From positions 161,584-225,583 of the forward strand of contig NZ_LZIN01000033.1 of the NCBI RefSeq assembly GCF_001667375.1: DNA of 64,000 nucleotides, written 5' to 3'. Below are positions 24,530-34,332 of the stretch, one piece after another. A program made the translations under genes and the position numbers. Each line of letters starts with the position of its first letter. Positions within the stretch are counted from its first letter, which is position 1. Source of the DNA: Mycolicibacter sinensis (lineage in GTDB: Bacteria > Actinomycetota > Actinomycetes > Mycobacteriales > Mycobacteriaceae). The notes below the pieces were generated by a model. That model had not been told where the DNA came from, ran no database searches, and worked only from the letters and a program-made list of their open reading frames with translations.

Positions 24530-26167
24530 TCACGTCGCCGCATCGCCGGCGGCCGCCGCACGTCCGGCGCGGAAGCCGAACACCATCGCCGGGCCGATGG
24601 TGCCGCCCGCCCCACCGTATGCCCGGCCGGTCACCCCGGCCATCGCATTGCCCGCGGCGAACAGACCCGGGATCGGCCGCCCGGTGACGTGCAGGACCCG
24701 GCCGTCACGGTCGGTGCGCGGTCCGCCCTTGGTGCCCATCGCCCCCACCGACAGCGGTACGGCGTAGTACGGCGCGGTGTCGATCGGGCCGAGGGTGCGA
24801 CCGGCCGGGGTGTCCGCCTTGTCGTCGCCCCAGTAGCCGTCGTAGGCGCTGGCGCCCCGCCCGAACTCGGAATCCACCCCCGCCGTGACGCCGCGATTCC
24901 AGGCGGCGACCGTGCTGTGCAGACCCTCCGAGTCGATGCCGGTCTTGGCGGCCAGGCCGGCCAGGTCGGGGGATTCGCAAAACCAGTCCGGTGGGGTGCC
25001 GGCGGGCGCGACGCCGAGGAAGCCGTAGCGGCGCAGGTGCTCGGCGTCGAACACGATCCACGCCGGGTCATTGACGTAGCCGCCGCGCGGATCCAGATAG
25101 TGGAAGGCGCCGGCCATCGAGTTGTAGTCGCAGGCCTCGTTGACGAACCGGCGTCCGGACCGGTTGACGATGATGCTGCGCGGGCGGGTGCGCTCCAGTC
25201 GAACACTGCGGCTGCGCTGCTTGCCGCCGATGGTGTCGCCGGGGATCCGGACGATCGGAACCCACCACGCCTCGCCCATGTTGGCCAGGTCGGCGCCGTG
25301 CGCCATCGCCATGCGCAGTGCGTCGCCGGTGTTGGCCGGCGGTGATACCGCGCCCCGCATCGGTCCCCGCAGGAATGCCTCCACCAGGGCGGTGTCCCAT
25401 TCGAATCCGCCGTTGGCCAGGATCACGCCCCGCCGGGCGCGCACCCGACGCGACGTGCCGTCGTGCTCGACCCGCACGCCCGCGATGCCGTGATCGGCTC
25501 CGGCGATGAGTTCGACGCCGCGACAGGTGGTCGCCGGCGTCACGCCGGCATCCAGCACGCCCTTGAGCAGTCCGGCGATCAGCGCGGTGCCCGCCACGCA
25601 CCGATCGTCGGCCCCGTTGTCGATGTCGGCGTGCAGCCGGGCGCGGGTCTCGGCGTCGAACCCGACGTTGCTGTAGTCGGCCGGGAACGCGGTGATGCGG
25701 TCCTGCCAGGGGCCCAGCCGGGACATGTCGTAGGGCAGTGGGCTCAGCGAACGCCCACCGCCCGGGCGCCCGCCGGGCAGCTCCGGCTTGTAGTCCGGGA
25801 ACCCGGAGGCGACCTCGAAGCAGACGTCGCTGTGCTTCTCGACGAAGTCGACCATCTCCTGGCCGGTCTGTACGAAGGTCGCGACCAACTCCTCGTCCAT
25901 CGCGCCGAACGACTGTGCCCGCAGGTAGTCCAAGGCGGCCTCGACGGTCAATCCGGGAACCCGGTTATGCGCGGGGATCCAGGCAATACCACCGGAGACC
26001 GCGGTGGTGCCTCCCACGGTCGCGGCTTTCTCGTAGATGGCGACCGATGCGCCGTTCACCGCCGCGGTGAGCGCGGCGGTGAGCCCGGCGCCGCCGGTAC
26101 CCAGCACCACCACGTCGACTGCGTCATCCCAATCACCGACTGTCAATGACGTTTTCCTTTCGGGCAC
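24530..26167 (-). CDS. FAD-dependent dehydrogenase, 3-ketosteroid-delta1-dehydrogenase-like
   Basis: This 545-residue flavoprotein is of the fumarate reductase/KstD family. The FAD dinucleotide motif is GTGGAG at 23-28 with TVGGTTAVSGG following, and the C-terminal flavin-binding segment is GRAYGGAGGTIGPAMVFG. Tyr517 and Gly521 in YGGAG correspond to the tyrosine and glycine that hold the 3-keto group in steroid delta1-dehydrogenases, so desaturation of a cyclic ketone next to the carbonyl is plausible. It is read with the IclR regulator upstream (8-base gap). An alternative is a related ring dehydrogenase or flavocytochrome c-like reductase. Confidence 0.85.
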   Translation of the reverse strand: MPERKTSLTVGDWDDAVDVVVLGTGGAGLTAALTAAVNGASVAIYEKAATVGGTTAVSGGIAWIPAHNRVPGLTVEAALDYLRAQSFGAMDEELVATFVQTGQEMVDFVEKHSDVCFEVASGFPDYKPELPGGRPGGGRSLSPLPYDMSRLGPWQDRITAFPADYSNVGFDAETRARLHADIDNGADDRCVAGTALIAGLLKGVLDAGVTPATTCRGVELIAGADHGIAGVRVEHDGTSRRVRARRGVILANGGFEWDTALVEAFLRGPMRGAVSPPANTGDALRMAMAHGADLANMGEAWWVPIVRIPGDTIGGKQRSRSVRLERTRPRSIIVNRSGRRFVNEACDYNSMAGAFHYLDPRGGYVNDPAWIVFDAEHLRRYGFLGVAPAGTPPDWFCESPDLAGLAAKTGIDSEGLHSTVAAWNRGVTAGVDSEFGRGASAYDGYWGDDKADTPAGRTLGPIDTAPYYAVPLSVGAMGTKGGPRTDRDGRVLHVTGRPIPGLFAAGNAMAGVTGRAYGGAGGTIGPAMVFGFRAGRAAAAGDAAT

Positions 26168-26175
26168 AGCGGGTT

Positions 26176-26877
26176 TCAGCTGAGGATCTCAGACAGTTTG
26201 TCGGCCGCCGCGAGTACGGCGTCCCGGCCGCGCAACACGACGTCCTCGCGGTGCGAGATCAGGTTGATACAGGTGGGCGGCGACGGAGGGCGACGACGGA
26301 CCGGAACCGCCAACCCGAACGTGCCGGGCTCGATCTCGCCGTGGGTGACCACCCAGCCCCGTTCTCGGGTCTGCGGGACGATCTCCCGTTCGTCCGGGCG
26401 CCGCGGCATCGCGGCCAACAGCGCGATCCCGGCCGCGCCCAGGCTGAGCGGATGGCGACTGCCCTCGTGGAACGCCAACTGATAGCCGACCTGGGTGGGC
26501 ACGATGACGGCGACGGCAACTTGTTGGTCCCCCTCTGCCACCAGTAGCGACACGGTGGTGCCGAGCTCGTCGGCGAGTGCGCGCAGCGTCGGCAGGCTCA
26601 GCTGGCGGACGTTGTTGTCGAACGACGCACCGAGGACGGCCAGGGCCGCTGCCGAGCGGAACCGGCCGTCTTCGCCCTTGGCCACCAATCGGTGACTCGT
26701 CAGCGTGTTCAGCAGCCGGTAGGCGATGGTCCGGTGGACGCCGATCCGGTCGGCGACCTGCTGGATGGTCAGCCCGTCGGGTGTGGTGGCCACCGCCTGC
26801 AATGCGGCCAGCCCACGGGCCAGGGTCTGCGACCCGGGAGCGGTGTCGGGGGCCGCGCCGGACTTCAGCGTGGTCAT
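26176..26877 (-). CDS. IclR family transcriptional regulator
   Basis: This 233-residue regulator has an N-terminal winged helix-turn-helix (about 17-75; LTIQQVADRIGVHRTIAYRLLN) and a C-terminal effector-binding domain (about 90-233). I chose the ATG with AGGAGG 8 bases upstream over an ATG 21 bases earlier that has no such site. IclR proteins often control aromatic-acid catabolism. This gene is divergent from the meta-cleavage operon and is followed by the KstD-like gene, so both are candidate targets, with the small-molecule signal being a pathway intermediate. Confidence 0.92.
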   Translation of the reverse strand: MTTLKSGAAPDTAPGSQTLARGLAALQAVATTPDGLTIQQVADRIGVHRTIAYRLLNTLTSHRLVAKGEDGRFRSAAALAVLGASFDNNVRQLSLPTLRALADELGTTVSLLVAEGDQQVAVAVIVPTQVGYQLAFHEGSRHPLSLGAAGIALLAAMPRRPDEREIVPQTRERGWVVTHGEIEPGTFGLAVPVRRRPPSPPTCINLISHREDVVLRGRDAVLAAADKLSEILS

Positions 26878-26929
26878 CAGCAGCGGCCTCCTTGACATCC
26901 CCCCATTCGAGAGTGATGCTCTTCAATAT

Positions 26930-26939
26930 AACGTACGTT
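26930..26939. promoter_or_regulatory. Palindrome AACGTACGTT in divergent promoter region
   Basis: A perfect ten-base palindrome lies in the 139-base region between the IclR gene and the meta-cleavage operon. A second related core, AACGTT, occurs at 26982-26987 near the rightward start. This is a candidate IclR binding site by position only. Short palindromes with CG can also occur by chance. Confidence 0.35.
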
Positions 26940-27016
26940 CATGTGCGATAAAAGCACGCAAACTATGACGGAAAAGAGAATAACGTTTCCGCGCAGTGCA
27001 GGGGAAGAGGTGGCCG

Positions 27017-27880
27017 GTGCCGGGGTTTGAGAGCATCTGGAGCGATCTTCAGGGCGTCGCGTTCGAGCAGGGCTATCTGGATGCGGGTGGTGTTCGCACC
27101 CGCTATCTTCGGGCCGGCGATCCCACCAAACCGGTTCTGATGCTGCTGCACGGCTCCGGCGGGCACGCCGAGGCCTACGTCCGCAATCTGGCCGCCCACG
27201 CCGAGCATTTCTGGACCTGGTCCATCGACATGCTCGGTCACGGCTACACCGACAAACCCGGCCATCTTCTGGAGATCCCCCACTACGTCGCGCACCTGAT
27301 CGCGGTGCTGGACGCCATCGGCGCCGCGCAGGCCAGCATCAGCGGTGAATCGCTGGGCGGCTGGGTGGCCGCGCGCGCCGCCATCGACCACCCCGACCGG
27401 GTCGCCCGCCTGGTGCTCAACACCGCCGGCGGCTCCCAGGCCGATCCCGAGGTGATGAAGCGGATCATCACCCTGTCGATGGCCGCCGTCGAGAACCCCG
27501 ACTGGGAAACCGTCCAGGCTCGCATCAAGTGGCTGATGGCCGACAAGTCCAAGGACTACGACGACATCGTGGCCAGCCGGCAGCGGATCTACCGGCTGCC
27601 CGGATTCGTCGACGCGATGCGCGACATCATGGCGCTGCAGGATCCGGACATTCGGGACCGCAACCTGCTGGGGCCCGGCGAGTATGGCAAGATCACCGCG
27701 CCCACGCTGGTGGTCTGGACCAGCGACGATCCGACCGCCGACGTCGCGGAGGGCCAGCGGATCGCGTCGATGATCCCGGGCGCCCGCTTCGAGCTGATGC
27801 CCGGCTGCGGCCACTGGCCCCAATACGAGGACGCCGAGACCTTCGACCGCCTTCACCTGGACTTCCTGCTGGGGCGCTGA
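27017..27880 (+). CDS. Alpha/beta hydrolase, MhpC/HsaD-like C-C bond hydrolase
   Basis: This 287-residue alpha/beta hydrolase has the oxyanion motif HGSGG (45-49), nucleophile Ser112 in GESLGG, acid near Asp237 and His266 in GCGHWPQYE. The pattern fits meta-cleavage product hydrolases, which split the ring-opened dienoate. The downstream MhpA- and MhpB-like genes complete the classical pathway. The GTG with GGGGAAGAGG upstream is preferred to a GTG 21 bases earlier. The stop is one base before the next gene's start. Confidence 0.86.
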   Translation: MPGFESIWSDLQGVAFEQGYLDAGGVRTRYLRAGDPTKPVLMLLHGSGGHAEAYVRNLAAHAEHFWTWSIDMLGHGYTDKPGHLLEIPHYVAHLIAVLDAIGAAQASISGESLGGWVAARAAIDHPDRVARLVLNTAGGSQADPEVMKRIITLSMAAVENPDWETVQARIKWLMADKSKDYDDIVASRQRIYRLPGFVDAMRDIMALQDPDIRDRNLLGPGEYGKITAPTLVVWTSDDPTADVAEGQRIASMIPGARFELMPGCGHWPQYEDAETFDRLHLDFLLGR

Positions 27881-27881
27881 G

Positions 27882-29573
27882 GTGACCGCACGCAGTGATG
27901 TCGACGTCGTAGTGGTCGGTGCCGGCCCGGTCGGCCTCACCCTGGCCAATATCCTTGGACTGCAAGGGGTTCGCACCCTGGTGGTCGAGGACCGTGACAC
28001 GCTCATCGATTATCCCCGGGGGGTCGGGCTCGACGACGAGTCCTTGCGCACGTTCCAGGCGATCGGCCTGGTCGATGCCGTTCTGCCGCATACCGTTCCG
28101 AACCAGATCCTGCGGTTCTTCGACGGGCGGCGACGGTTGCTGGCCGAGATGGCGCCCGCCGATGCCTGTTTCGGCTGGCCCAAACGCAACGGTTTCGTGC
28201 AGCCGCTGGTCGACGCCGAGCTGCTGCGCGGCCTGGAGCGCTTCGAGCACGTCCAGGTGCTGTGGGGCCGTCCGATGATTGGATGCGCTGAGAAACCCGA
28301 CGGGGTCACGGTGCAGCTGGGTGGTAGCGAGCCGGCCGAGGTGACCGCCCGCTACGTCGTCGGCTGCGACGGCGGCCGCAGCGCCACCCGCCGACTGATG
28401 GGGGTGTCCTTCGACGGCACCACATCCTCGACCCGCTGGCTGGTCATCGACCTCGCCAACGACCCGTTGGGCCACCCCAACAGCGAGGTCGGCGCCGACC
28501 CCGCGCGGCCCTACGCCTCCATCTCGATCGCCCACGGCATCCGGCGCTTCGAGTTCATGATCCACGCCGACGAAACCGACGAACAGGCCGAAGACCCCGA
28601 ATTCGTCGCGGCGATGCTGGCGCCGTTCCTACCGCATCCGCACGACGTCGACGTGATCCGGCACCGGGTGTACACCCACCACTCCCGGATCGCCGGGGCG
28701 TTCCGGCGCGGCCGGCTGCTGCTGGCCGGTGATGCCGCGCATCTCATGCCGGTCTGGCAGGGCCAGGGCTACAACAGCGGGATCCGCGATGCGATGAACC
28801 TGGGCTGGAAGCTGGCCGCCGTGGTTCGCGGGCAGGCGCAGCCGAGCCTGCTGGACAGCTACGACACCGAACGCCGCAAGCACGCCCGGGCGATGATCGA
28901 CCTGTCCACGATGGTGGGCAAGGTGATCTCCCCGACCAACCGCCGGGTCGCCGCCGTGCGGGACCGGGTGATCCGCGCCGCCTCGGCGGTGCCGACGCTC
29001 AAGCGCTACGTGCTGGAGATGCGGTTCAAACCGATGCCGCGCTACGAACAGGGTGCGGTCGTCCACGACCAGCCCCGCCGCCCCGACTCGCCGGCCGGCA
29101 CCCTGTTCATTCAGCCCCGCGTCGACACCCGCACCGCAACGGATCTCCGGCTCGACGACGTGATCGGCACCGGCTTCGCGGTGCTGGCCTGGAACAACAA
29201 TCCCCGCATCCTGCTCGGGGAAGAAGCCTTCGCGCGATGGAAAGCCCTGGGGGCCAGCTTCATCGCGGTTCGGCCCTCGACTCAGCTGCACTGGACCCCG
29301 CCGGGCGCCGAAGAAGACCCGGCGATCACCATCGTCGGTGATCGCAGCGGGACGTTGAAGTCCTGGTTCGACCGCCACGCCGAGTCGGTGTTGTTCCTGC
29401 GCCCGGATCGCTGCATCGCCGCGGCTTGTATCGCCCAGCGCGCCGCCGAGGTGAGCGCGCGACTGTTTGATGTGTTGGCGCTGACCGCCGAAGGGGGTGA
29501 TCGCCCCGATGGCACTGGCCCTGTGCTGCATGTCCCACAGCCCGCTGCTGAATCTGCCAGGACCGCCCCCTGA
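27882..29573 (+). CDS. mhpA: FAD monooxygenase, MhpA-like aromatic hydroxylase
   Basis: This 563-residue class A flavin monooxygenase has GAGPVG (13-18), the DG motif at Asp163 ([10 protein letters not shown]) and the GD motif at Asp284 ([18 protein letters not shown]). It resembles 3-(3-hydroxyphenyl)propionate hydroxylase, which adds a second ring hydroxyl using NAD(P)H to create a catechol. The catechol would be cleaved by the dioxygenase encoded next, whose gene overlaps this one by 65 bases. The true substrate may be a larger phenol, for example one produced by aromatisation of a ring by a KstD-like enzyme. Confidence 0.9.
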   Translation: MTARSDVDVVVVGAGPVGLTLANILGLQGVRTLVVEDRDTLIDYPRGVGLDDESLRTFQAIGLVDAVLPHTVPNQILRFFDGRRRLLAEMAPADACFGWPKRNGFVQPLVDAELLRGLERFEHVQVLWGRPMIGCAEKPDGVTVQLGGSEPAEVTARYVVGCDGGRSATRRLMGVSFDGTTSSTRWLVIDLANDPLGHPNSEVGADPARPYASISIAHGIRRFEFMIHADETDEQAEDPEFVAAMLAPFLPHPHDVDVIRHRVYTHHSRIAGAFRRGRLLLAGDAAHLMPVWQGQGYNSGIRDAMNLGWKLAAVVRGQAQPSLLDSYDTERRKHARAMIDLSTMVGKVISPTNRRVAAVRDRVIRAASAVPTLKRYVLEMRFKPMPRYEQGAVVHDQPRRPDSPAGTLFIQPRVDTRTATDLRLDDVIGTGFAVLAWNNNPRILLGEEAFARWKALGASFIAVRPSTQLHWTPPGAEEDPAITIVGDRSGTLKSWFDRHAESVLFLRPDRCIAAACIAQRAAEVSARLFDVLALTAEGGDRPDGTGPVLHVPQPAAESARTAP

Positions 29574-30459
29574 GCTGATGCACGACATCGAGACCGCGAT
29601 CGATCAGGCCGCGGCGTTCGTCGCCGACTTCGACCCGCAGCTGACGGTGGTGTTCGCGCCGGATCACTACAACGGCTTCTTCCTGCGGCTGATGCCGCCG
29701 TTCTGCATCGGCACCTCCGCGCAGGGCATCGGTGACTACGGCACCTATGCCGGTCCGCTGAACGTCGCCGCGGATCTGGCCGCTGACTGCGCCGCGGCGG
29801 TGCTGGACCGCGGTGTGGATGTGGCCGTTTCGGCCGGCATGGACGTCGACCACGCGATGGTGCAGCCCCTGCAGCGGCTGTTCGGTGACGCCACCGCATG
29901 CCCGGTGATCCCGATCTTCATCAACGCCGTCGCCGCCCCGCTCGGGCCGATCCACCGTGCCCGCGCCCTGGGCGCCGCGGTCGGCGACTATCTGGCCACC
30001 CTGGATCTGCGGGTGCTGATTCTGGGATCCGGTGGGCTCTCGCATGATCCGCCGATCCCCACCCTGGCGACCGCGCCGCCGGTCACCCGCGACCGGCTGC
30101 TGCACGGCACCGCGATGAGCGCCGAGCAGCGGCAGGCCCGCCAGGAGGCGGTCATCGCGGCGGCCCGCGATTTCGCGGCCGGAACAAACGACCTCGCGCC
30201 GCTGAACCCGGACTTCGACCGACGGTTCCTGGCCCTCCTCGACAGCGAGCGGCTCGACGAGCTCGCCGACTGGTCGAATGCGTTCATCACCGAGGCCGGC
30301 GGTGGATCCGCACACGAGATCCGCACCTGGGCCGCGGCGTTCGCCGCCCTGGCGGCCCAGGGCGGCTACCGCACCGTCGACCGCTACTACCGCCCCGCCC
30401 CGGAACTGATCGCCGGGTTCGCCATCCGCACCGCAGAACGCACGGAGGTGAGCGGATGA
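29509..30459 (+). CDS. mhpB: Extradiol dioxygenase, MhpB-like (LigB type)
   Basis: This 316-residue class III extradiol dioxygenase resembles 2,3-dihydroxyphenylpropionate 1,2-dioxygenase, which uses Fe(II) and O2 to open a catechol ring. Signature segments are [28 protein letters not shown] with His115 and [11 protein letters not shown] with His179. To my recollection these match the two catalytic histidines of the E. coli enzyme in both motif and number. The ATG has GAAGGGGG at about 10 bases, so I prefer it to the GTG four codons earlier. It overlaps the hydroxylase gene and is coupled to the next flavoprotein gene. Confidence 0.92.
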   Translation: MALALCCMSHSPLLNLPGPPPELMHDIETAIDQAAAFVADFDPQLTVVFAPDHYNGFFLRLMPPFCIGTSAQGIGDYGTYAGPLNVAADLAADCAAAVLDRGVDVAVSAGMDVDHAMVQPLQRLFGDATACPVIPIFINAVAAPLGPIHRARALGAAVGDYLATLDLRVLILGSGGLSHDPPIPTLATAPPVTRDRLLHGTAMSAEQRQARQEAVIAAARDFAAGTNDLAPLNPDFDRRFLALLDSERLDELADWSNAFITEAGGGSAHEIRTWAAAFAALAAQGGYRTVDRYYRPAPELIAGFAIRTAERTEVSG

Positions 30460-32198
30460 CCGAGACAGAGCATGTCGTCGACGTGCTGGTGATCGGCTCC
30501 GGCGGCGGCGGTATGACCGCAGCGCTGGCCGCCGATGCCAGCGGGCTGGACACCCTGGTTGTGGAGAAGTCGGCGTACTTCGGCGGATCCACCGCGCTGT
30601 CCGGCGGCGGTATCTGGGTGCCCGGTGCGCCGGCGCAGCGCCGGGAGGGCTATGCCCCCGACCCCGACGACGTCGTCACCTACCTGCGTGCCATCACCGA
30701 GGGCTTGGTCGACGAGGCACGCCTACGGCAATACGTCGCTGCCGCCCCGCGGATGATGGAGTTTCTGGAGCAGACCAGCACCTGGTTCGAATTCGTCTGG
30801 AAACCCGGCTACGCCGACTACTACCCGGAACTGCCGGGTGGGTCGGAGCTGGGCAGCACCATCAATGTTCCGGCCATCGACCTGCGCGAACTCGGCGACG
30901 AGGAGCAGCACCTGCTGGCGCCACTGGCGCTGGCGCCCAAGGGAATCTGGCTGGGGCCCAAAGACCTTCGGCTGTTCTACCAGGTGCGCCAGTCATGGCG
31001 CGGCAAAGCCGTGCTGGTCAAACTGCTGTGGCGGATGTTCCGCGCCCGGGTGTTCGGGGACCGGATGGCCGCCATCGGCCAGTCGCTGGCGGCGCGGCTG
31101 CGCCTGGCCATGCTCGAACGCGACATCCCGCTGTGGCTCGACACACCGATGACCGAGCTCATCACCGACGGCTCGGGTGCGGTCACCGGCGCCGTGGTGC
31201 ACCGCGACGGTGCAGCACAGCGCATCACCGCGCGTCGCGGCGTCATCCTGGCAAGCGGCGGCTTCGACCACGACATGGCGTGGCGCAAGCAGTATCAGCC
31301 GGTGCTGGAACAGGATTGGAGCTTCGGCAACCCGCTGGCCACCGGTGACGGCATCCGGGCGGGGGAGCGCGTCGGGGCCGCCACCGAACTGCTCGACGAG
31401 GCATGGTGGTTCCCCGCGCTGTGCTGGCCCGACGGCCGCCTGCAGTTCATGCTCAACGAGCGCATGATGCCGTCCCAGTTCATCGTCAACGGCAACGGGG
31501 AGCGATTCATCAACGAGGCGGCGCCCTACATGGACTTCGCGCACGCCATGATCGCCGGCCAGCAATCCGGCATCACCCACATCCCGTGCTGGCTGATCAC
31601 CGACCAGCGATCCTTCCACCGTTATGTGGTGGCCGGGCACCTGCCGATCCCGAAGGTACCCGGTGCGCCGGTGCCCACCGGGCGCCGAATTCCCCAGGCC
31701 TGGCTGGACTCCGGGGTGGTCAAGGCGGCCAACTCCTTCGAGGAGCTAGCTGCCGCGATCGGTGTGCCGCCCGAGATGCTACGGCGCACTGCGAACCGGT
31801 TCAACGAGCTCGCGGCCGCCGGCCACGACGACGACTTCAACCGCGGCGACAGTGTCTACGACAACTACTACGGCGATCCCACCCTGCCCAATCCCAACCT
31901 GCACCCGCTGGGCAAGCCGCCCTACTACGCGTTCCAGATCATCCTCGGCGACCTCGGCACCTCCGGTGGCCTGCGCACCGATGAGCACGCCCGGGTGCTG
32001 CGCGCCGACGGCTCGGTGATCGACGGCCTGTATGCGGTGGGCAACACCGCCTCGCCGGTGATGGGCCGCAGCTACGCCGGCGCCGGAGCGACCATCGGCC
32101 CGGCGATGACATTCGGCTACGTTGCAGCCCAACATCTTTCCGTTGGCCGTCGACTCCTCGGCACCCAGACTCCCAACCAATCAGGAGGTAACCCGTGA
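30456..32198 (+). CDS. FAD-dependent dehydrogenase, 3-ketosteroid-delta1-dehydrogenase-like
   Basis: This second KstD-like flavoprotein has 580 residues. FAD motifs are [17 protein letters not shown] near the N-terminus, [10 protein letters not shown], and the C-terminal [20 protein letters not shown], in which Tyr540 and Gly544 match the substrate-holding residues of delta1-dehydrogenases. This copy is closer to true 3-ketosteroid dehydrogenase than the 24.5 kb copy. It sits after the ring-cleavage dioxygenase with an ATGA overlap and before a luciferase-like oxidoreductase with a GTGA overlap, in keeping with dehydrogenation of a ring that is later opened. Confidence 0.88.
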   Translation: MTETEHVVDVLVIGSGGGGMTAALAADASGLDTLVVEKSAYFGGSTALSGGGIWVPGAPAQRREGYAPDPDDVVTYLRAITEGLVDEARLRQYVAAAPRMMEFLEQTSTWFEFVWKPGYADYYPELPGGSELGSTINVPAIDLRELGDEEQHLLAPLALAPKGIWLGPKDLRLFYQVRQSWRGKAVLVKLLWRMFRARVFGDRMAAIGQSLAARLRLAMLERDIPLWLDTPMTELITDGSGAVTGAVVHRDGAAQRITARRGVILASGGFDHDMAWRKQYQPVLEQDWSFGNPLATGDGIRAGERVGAATELLDEAWWFPALCWPDGRLQFMLNERMMPSQFIVNGNGERFINEAAPYMDFAHAMIAGQQSGITHIPCWLITDQRSFHRYVVAGHLPIPKVPGAPVPTGRRIPQAWLDSGVVKAANSFEELAAAIGVPPEMLRRTANRFNELAAAGHDDDFNRGDSVYDNYYGDPTLPNPNLHPLGKPPYYAFQIILGDLGTSGGLRTDEHARVLRADGSVIDGLYAVGNTASPVMGRSYAGAGATIGPAMTFGYVAAQHLSVGRRLLGTQTPNQSGGNP

Positions 32199-33505
32199 AG
32201 ATCTCACTGTTCTACGAATTCGCGCTGCCCCGGCCGTGGTCGGATGACGACGAGCACAAGCTCTTCCAAGACGGCCTCGACGAGGTGGAGGCCGCCGACA
32301 AGGCCGGGTTCTCGACGGTGTGGGTCACCGAGCACCACTTCCTCGAGGAGTACTGCCACGCTACCGCCCCCGAGATGTTCCTGGCCGCGGCCAGTCAGCG
32401 GACCAAGGACATCCGGCTCGGCTTCGGGATCATGCATCTGCCGCCGGTGGTGAACCATCCGGCTCGGGTAGCCGAGCGGGTCGCCACCTTGGACCTGCTG
32501 TCGGGCGGTCGTGTCGAGTTCGGCACGGGGGAGGGTTCCTCGATCGCCGAGCTGGGTGGCTTCGGCATCGACCCGGCCGACAAGCGCGCCCAGTGGGAGG
32601 AAGCCCTAGAGGTATCGATCCGCTGCATGACCGAGGAGCCGTTCACCGGCTTCAGCGGCGAGCACGTACAGATGCCGGCCCGTAACGTCGTCCCCAAGCC
32701 GCTGCAGCGGCCACACCCGCCGGTCTGGGTTGCCTGCACCCGACCGGCATCGATCCAGATGGCCGCCGAAAAGTGCATCGGCGCCCTGAGTTTCGCCTAC
32801 ACCGGACCCGGACCGCTGGCCGAGCGGGTCAACGGCTACTACAAGCAACTCGAAGAAATCGGTGTCCCGGCCACCCCGCAGATGAACCCGAACATCCTGG
32901 CGATCGGCGGCGACCTGTCGATGATGGTGGCCCCCACCGAGGAGCAGGCCCTCGACCGCCTCGGGGTGGGCGGCGGCTTCTTCTCTTTCGGGATCATGCA
33001 CTACTACATGACCGGTCAGCACACACCGGGCCGAACCGGGGTGTGGGAGCGCTATCTCCAAGAGGTCGAGAAAGACCCGACGCTGGCCTACGGTCCGGGC
33101 CGCGGCGCGATCGGCACCCCGGCGATGGTGCGAGAATTCCTGCGCGGCTACGAGGAAAGCGGCGTCGACGAGATTATCCTGCTGCTCAACCCCCGCAGCC
33201 ACGAAGCGACCATGGAGGCCATCGAACTGATGGGTACGCAGGTCTTGCCGGAGTTCATCGAACGTGACGAGAAGGCGGTGGCCGACAAGGCCAAGCGGCT
33301 CGCGCCGGTGCTCGAGAAGCTGGAGGCGCGCCGGCCGAAGTCCAGCGCACCGGAGTTCGACGAGGACTACTCGTTCGGCGGTCTGCCGACCGGGCGGGAC
33401 AAGTTCACCGCCACCGAGATTCCCGAGGCCATGGCCGAGATCAACGAGGGGCGGGTTCAGGCTGCGCAGCGCGCAAAGGAAGAGCGGGAACGCGGCCAGC
33501 AATGA
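32195..33505 (+). CDS. Luciferase-like (LLM) flavin/F420-dependent monooxygenase
   Basis: This 436-residue bacterial-luciferase-fold oxidoreductase is longer than the typical 300-350 because of a charged C-terminal extension (about 350-436). The N-terminus FYEFALPRPW and WVTEHHFLEEY, LGFGIMHLPPVVNHP and GRVEFGTGEG segments are typical of FMN-dependent alkane-type monooxygenases in this family. It would use reduced flavin and oxygen to oxidise a ring or side chain. AGGAGG precedes the GTG start, which overlaps the KstD-like stop. Cofactor choice (FMN or F420) cannot be settled from sequence by eye. Confidence 0.88.
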   Translation: MKISLFYEFALPRPWSDDDEHKLFQDGLDEVEAADKAGFSTVWVTEHHFLEEYCHATAPEMFLAAASQRTKDIRLGFGIMHLPPVVNHPARVAERVATLDLLSGGRVEFGTGEGSSIAELGGFGIDPADKRAQWEEALEVSIRCMTEEPFTGFSGEHVQMPARNVVPKPLQRPHPPVWVACTRPASIQMAAEKCIGALSFAYTGPGPLAERVNGYYKQLEEIGVPATPQMNPNILAIGGDLSMMVAPTEEQALDRLGVGGGFFSFGIMHYYMTGQHTPGRTGVWERYLQEVEKDPTLAYGPGRGAIGTPAMVREFLRGYEESGVDEIILLLNPRSHEATMEAIELMGTQVLPEFIERDEKAVADKAKRLAPVLEKLEARRPKSSAPEFDEDYSFGGLPTGRDKFTATEIPEAMAEINEGRVQAAQRAKEERERGQQ

Positions 33506-34332
33506 CCGCACCCGGGGGGCTGTGGCGCTATGACGGTCGACGGGCCGTGGTCACCGGCTGCGCGTCGGGAATCGGCGCGGAGCTGGTGGGCCAGCTCGGT
33601 CAGCTCGGGGCGACCGTCATCGGCCTGGACCGGGCCGAGCCCGCGGGGCCCGTCGACGAGTTCCACCGGCTGGATCTGGCTGACCCGGCCTCGATCGAGC
33701 AGGCGGCCGAGGCGATTCGGGCACCTGTGGATGCGCTGTTCAACGTCGCCGGGGTGTCGTCGGGCATCGGGAACCCCGAACGGGTGGTCGCGATCAACTT
33801 CCTGGGCACCCGTCACCTCACCGAGGCATTGTTGCCGGCGATGCCGACCGGAGCGGCGATCGCCAATGTCTCATCGCTGGCCGCCGCCGCCTATCGGGAG
33901 AATTCCGAGACCACAGCCGGCCTGCTGAGTTCCGTAGACCTGGCCGACGGCTTGCGGTGGTGCCGAGCGCATCCCGAGGCGCTCGCCGACGGCGGATACC
34001 GGCTCGCCAAGGAAGCGGTCATCCTCTACAGCATGGTCAACGCCGAGCGGCTGGCGAGTCGCGGTATCCGGATCAACTGCACCGCACCCGGCGTCACCGA
34101 AACCCCGATCCTCGACCAGTTACGCAGCAGCTACGGCCAGGACTATCTCGACGACATCCCCAAACCGCTGGGGCGGGTGGCCGATGCGGGCGAACAGGCC
34201 GCTCCGCTGGTGTTCCTCAACAGCCCGGCAGCCGGTTACATCACCGGCCAGGTGCTCTGGGTCGACGGAGGCAACATCGCCGGACGAACCGCCGCCGCGC
34301 TTGCGAACGGATCGCGTCCGTGGCCGGCCTGA
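33502..34332 (+). CDS. SDR, 3-alpha-hydroxysteroid dehydrogenase-like
   Basis: This 276-residue SDR has TGCASGIG (18-25), NVAG (81-84) and the catalytic Tyr166/Lys170 in YRLAK. A short aspartate-rich NAD segment (GLDRAE) suggests NAD preference. The insertion before the tyrosine (ENSETTAGLLSSVDLADGL) recalls 3-alpha-hydroxysteroid dehydrogenase/carbonyl reductases of Comamonas type. It is coupled by ATGA to the luciferase-like gene and overlaps the next gene's GTG start by 13 bases. Confidence 0.86.
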   Translation: MTAPGGLWRYDGRRAVVTGCASGIGAELVGQLGQLGATVIGLDRAEPAGPVDEFHRLDLADPASIEQAAEAIRAPVDALFNVAGVSSGIGNPERVVAINFLGTRHLTEALLPAMPTGAAIANVSSLAAAAYRENSETTAGLLSSVDLADGLRWCRAHPEALADGGYRLAKEAVILYSMVNAERLASRGIRINCTAPGVTETPILDQLRSSYGQDYLDDIPKPLGRVADAGEQAAPLVFLNSPAAGYITGQVLWVDGGNIAGRTAAALANGSRPWPA

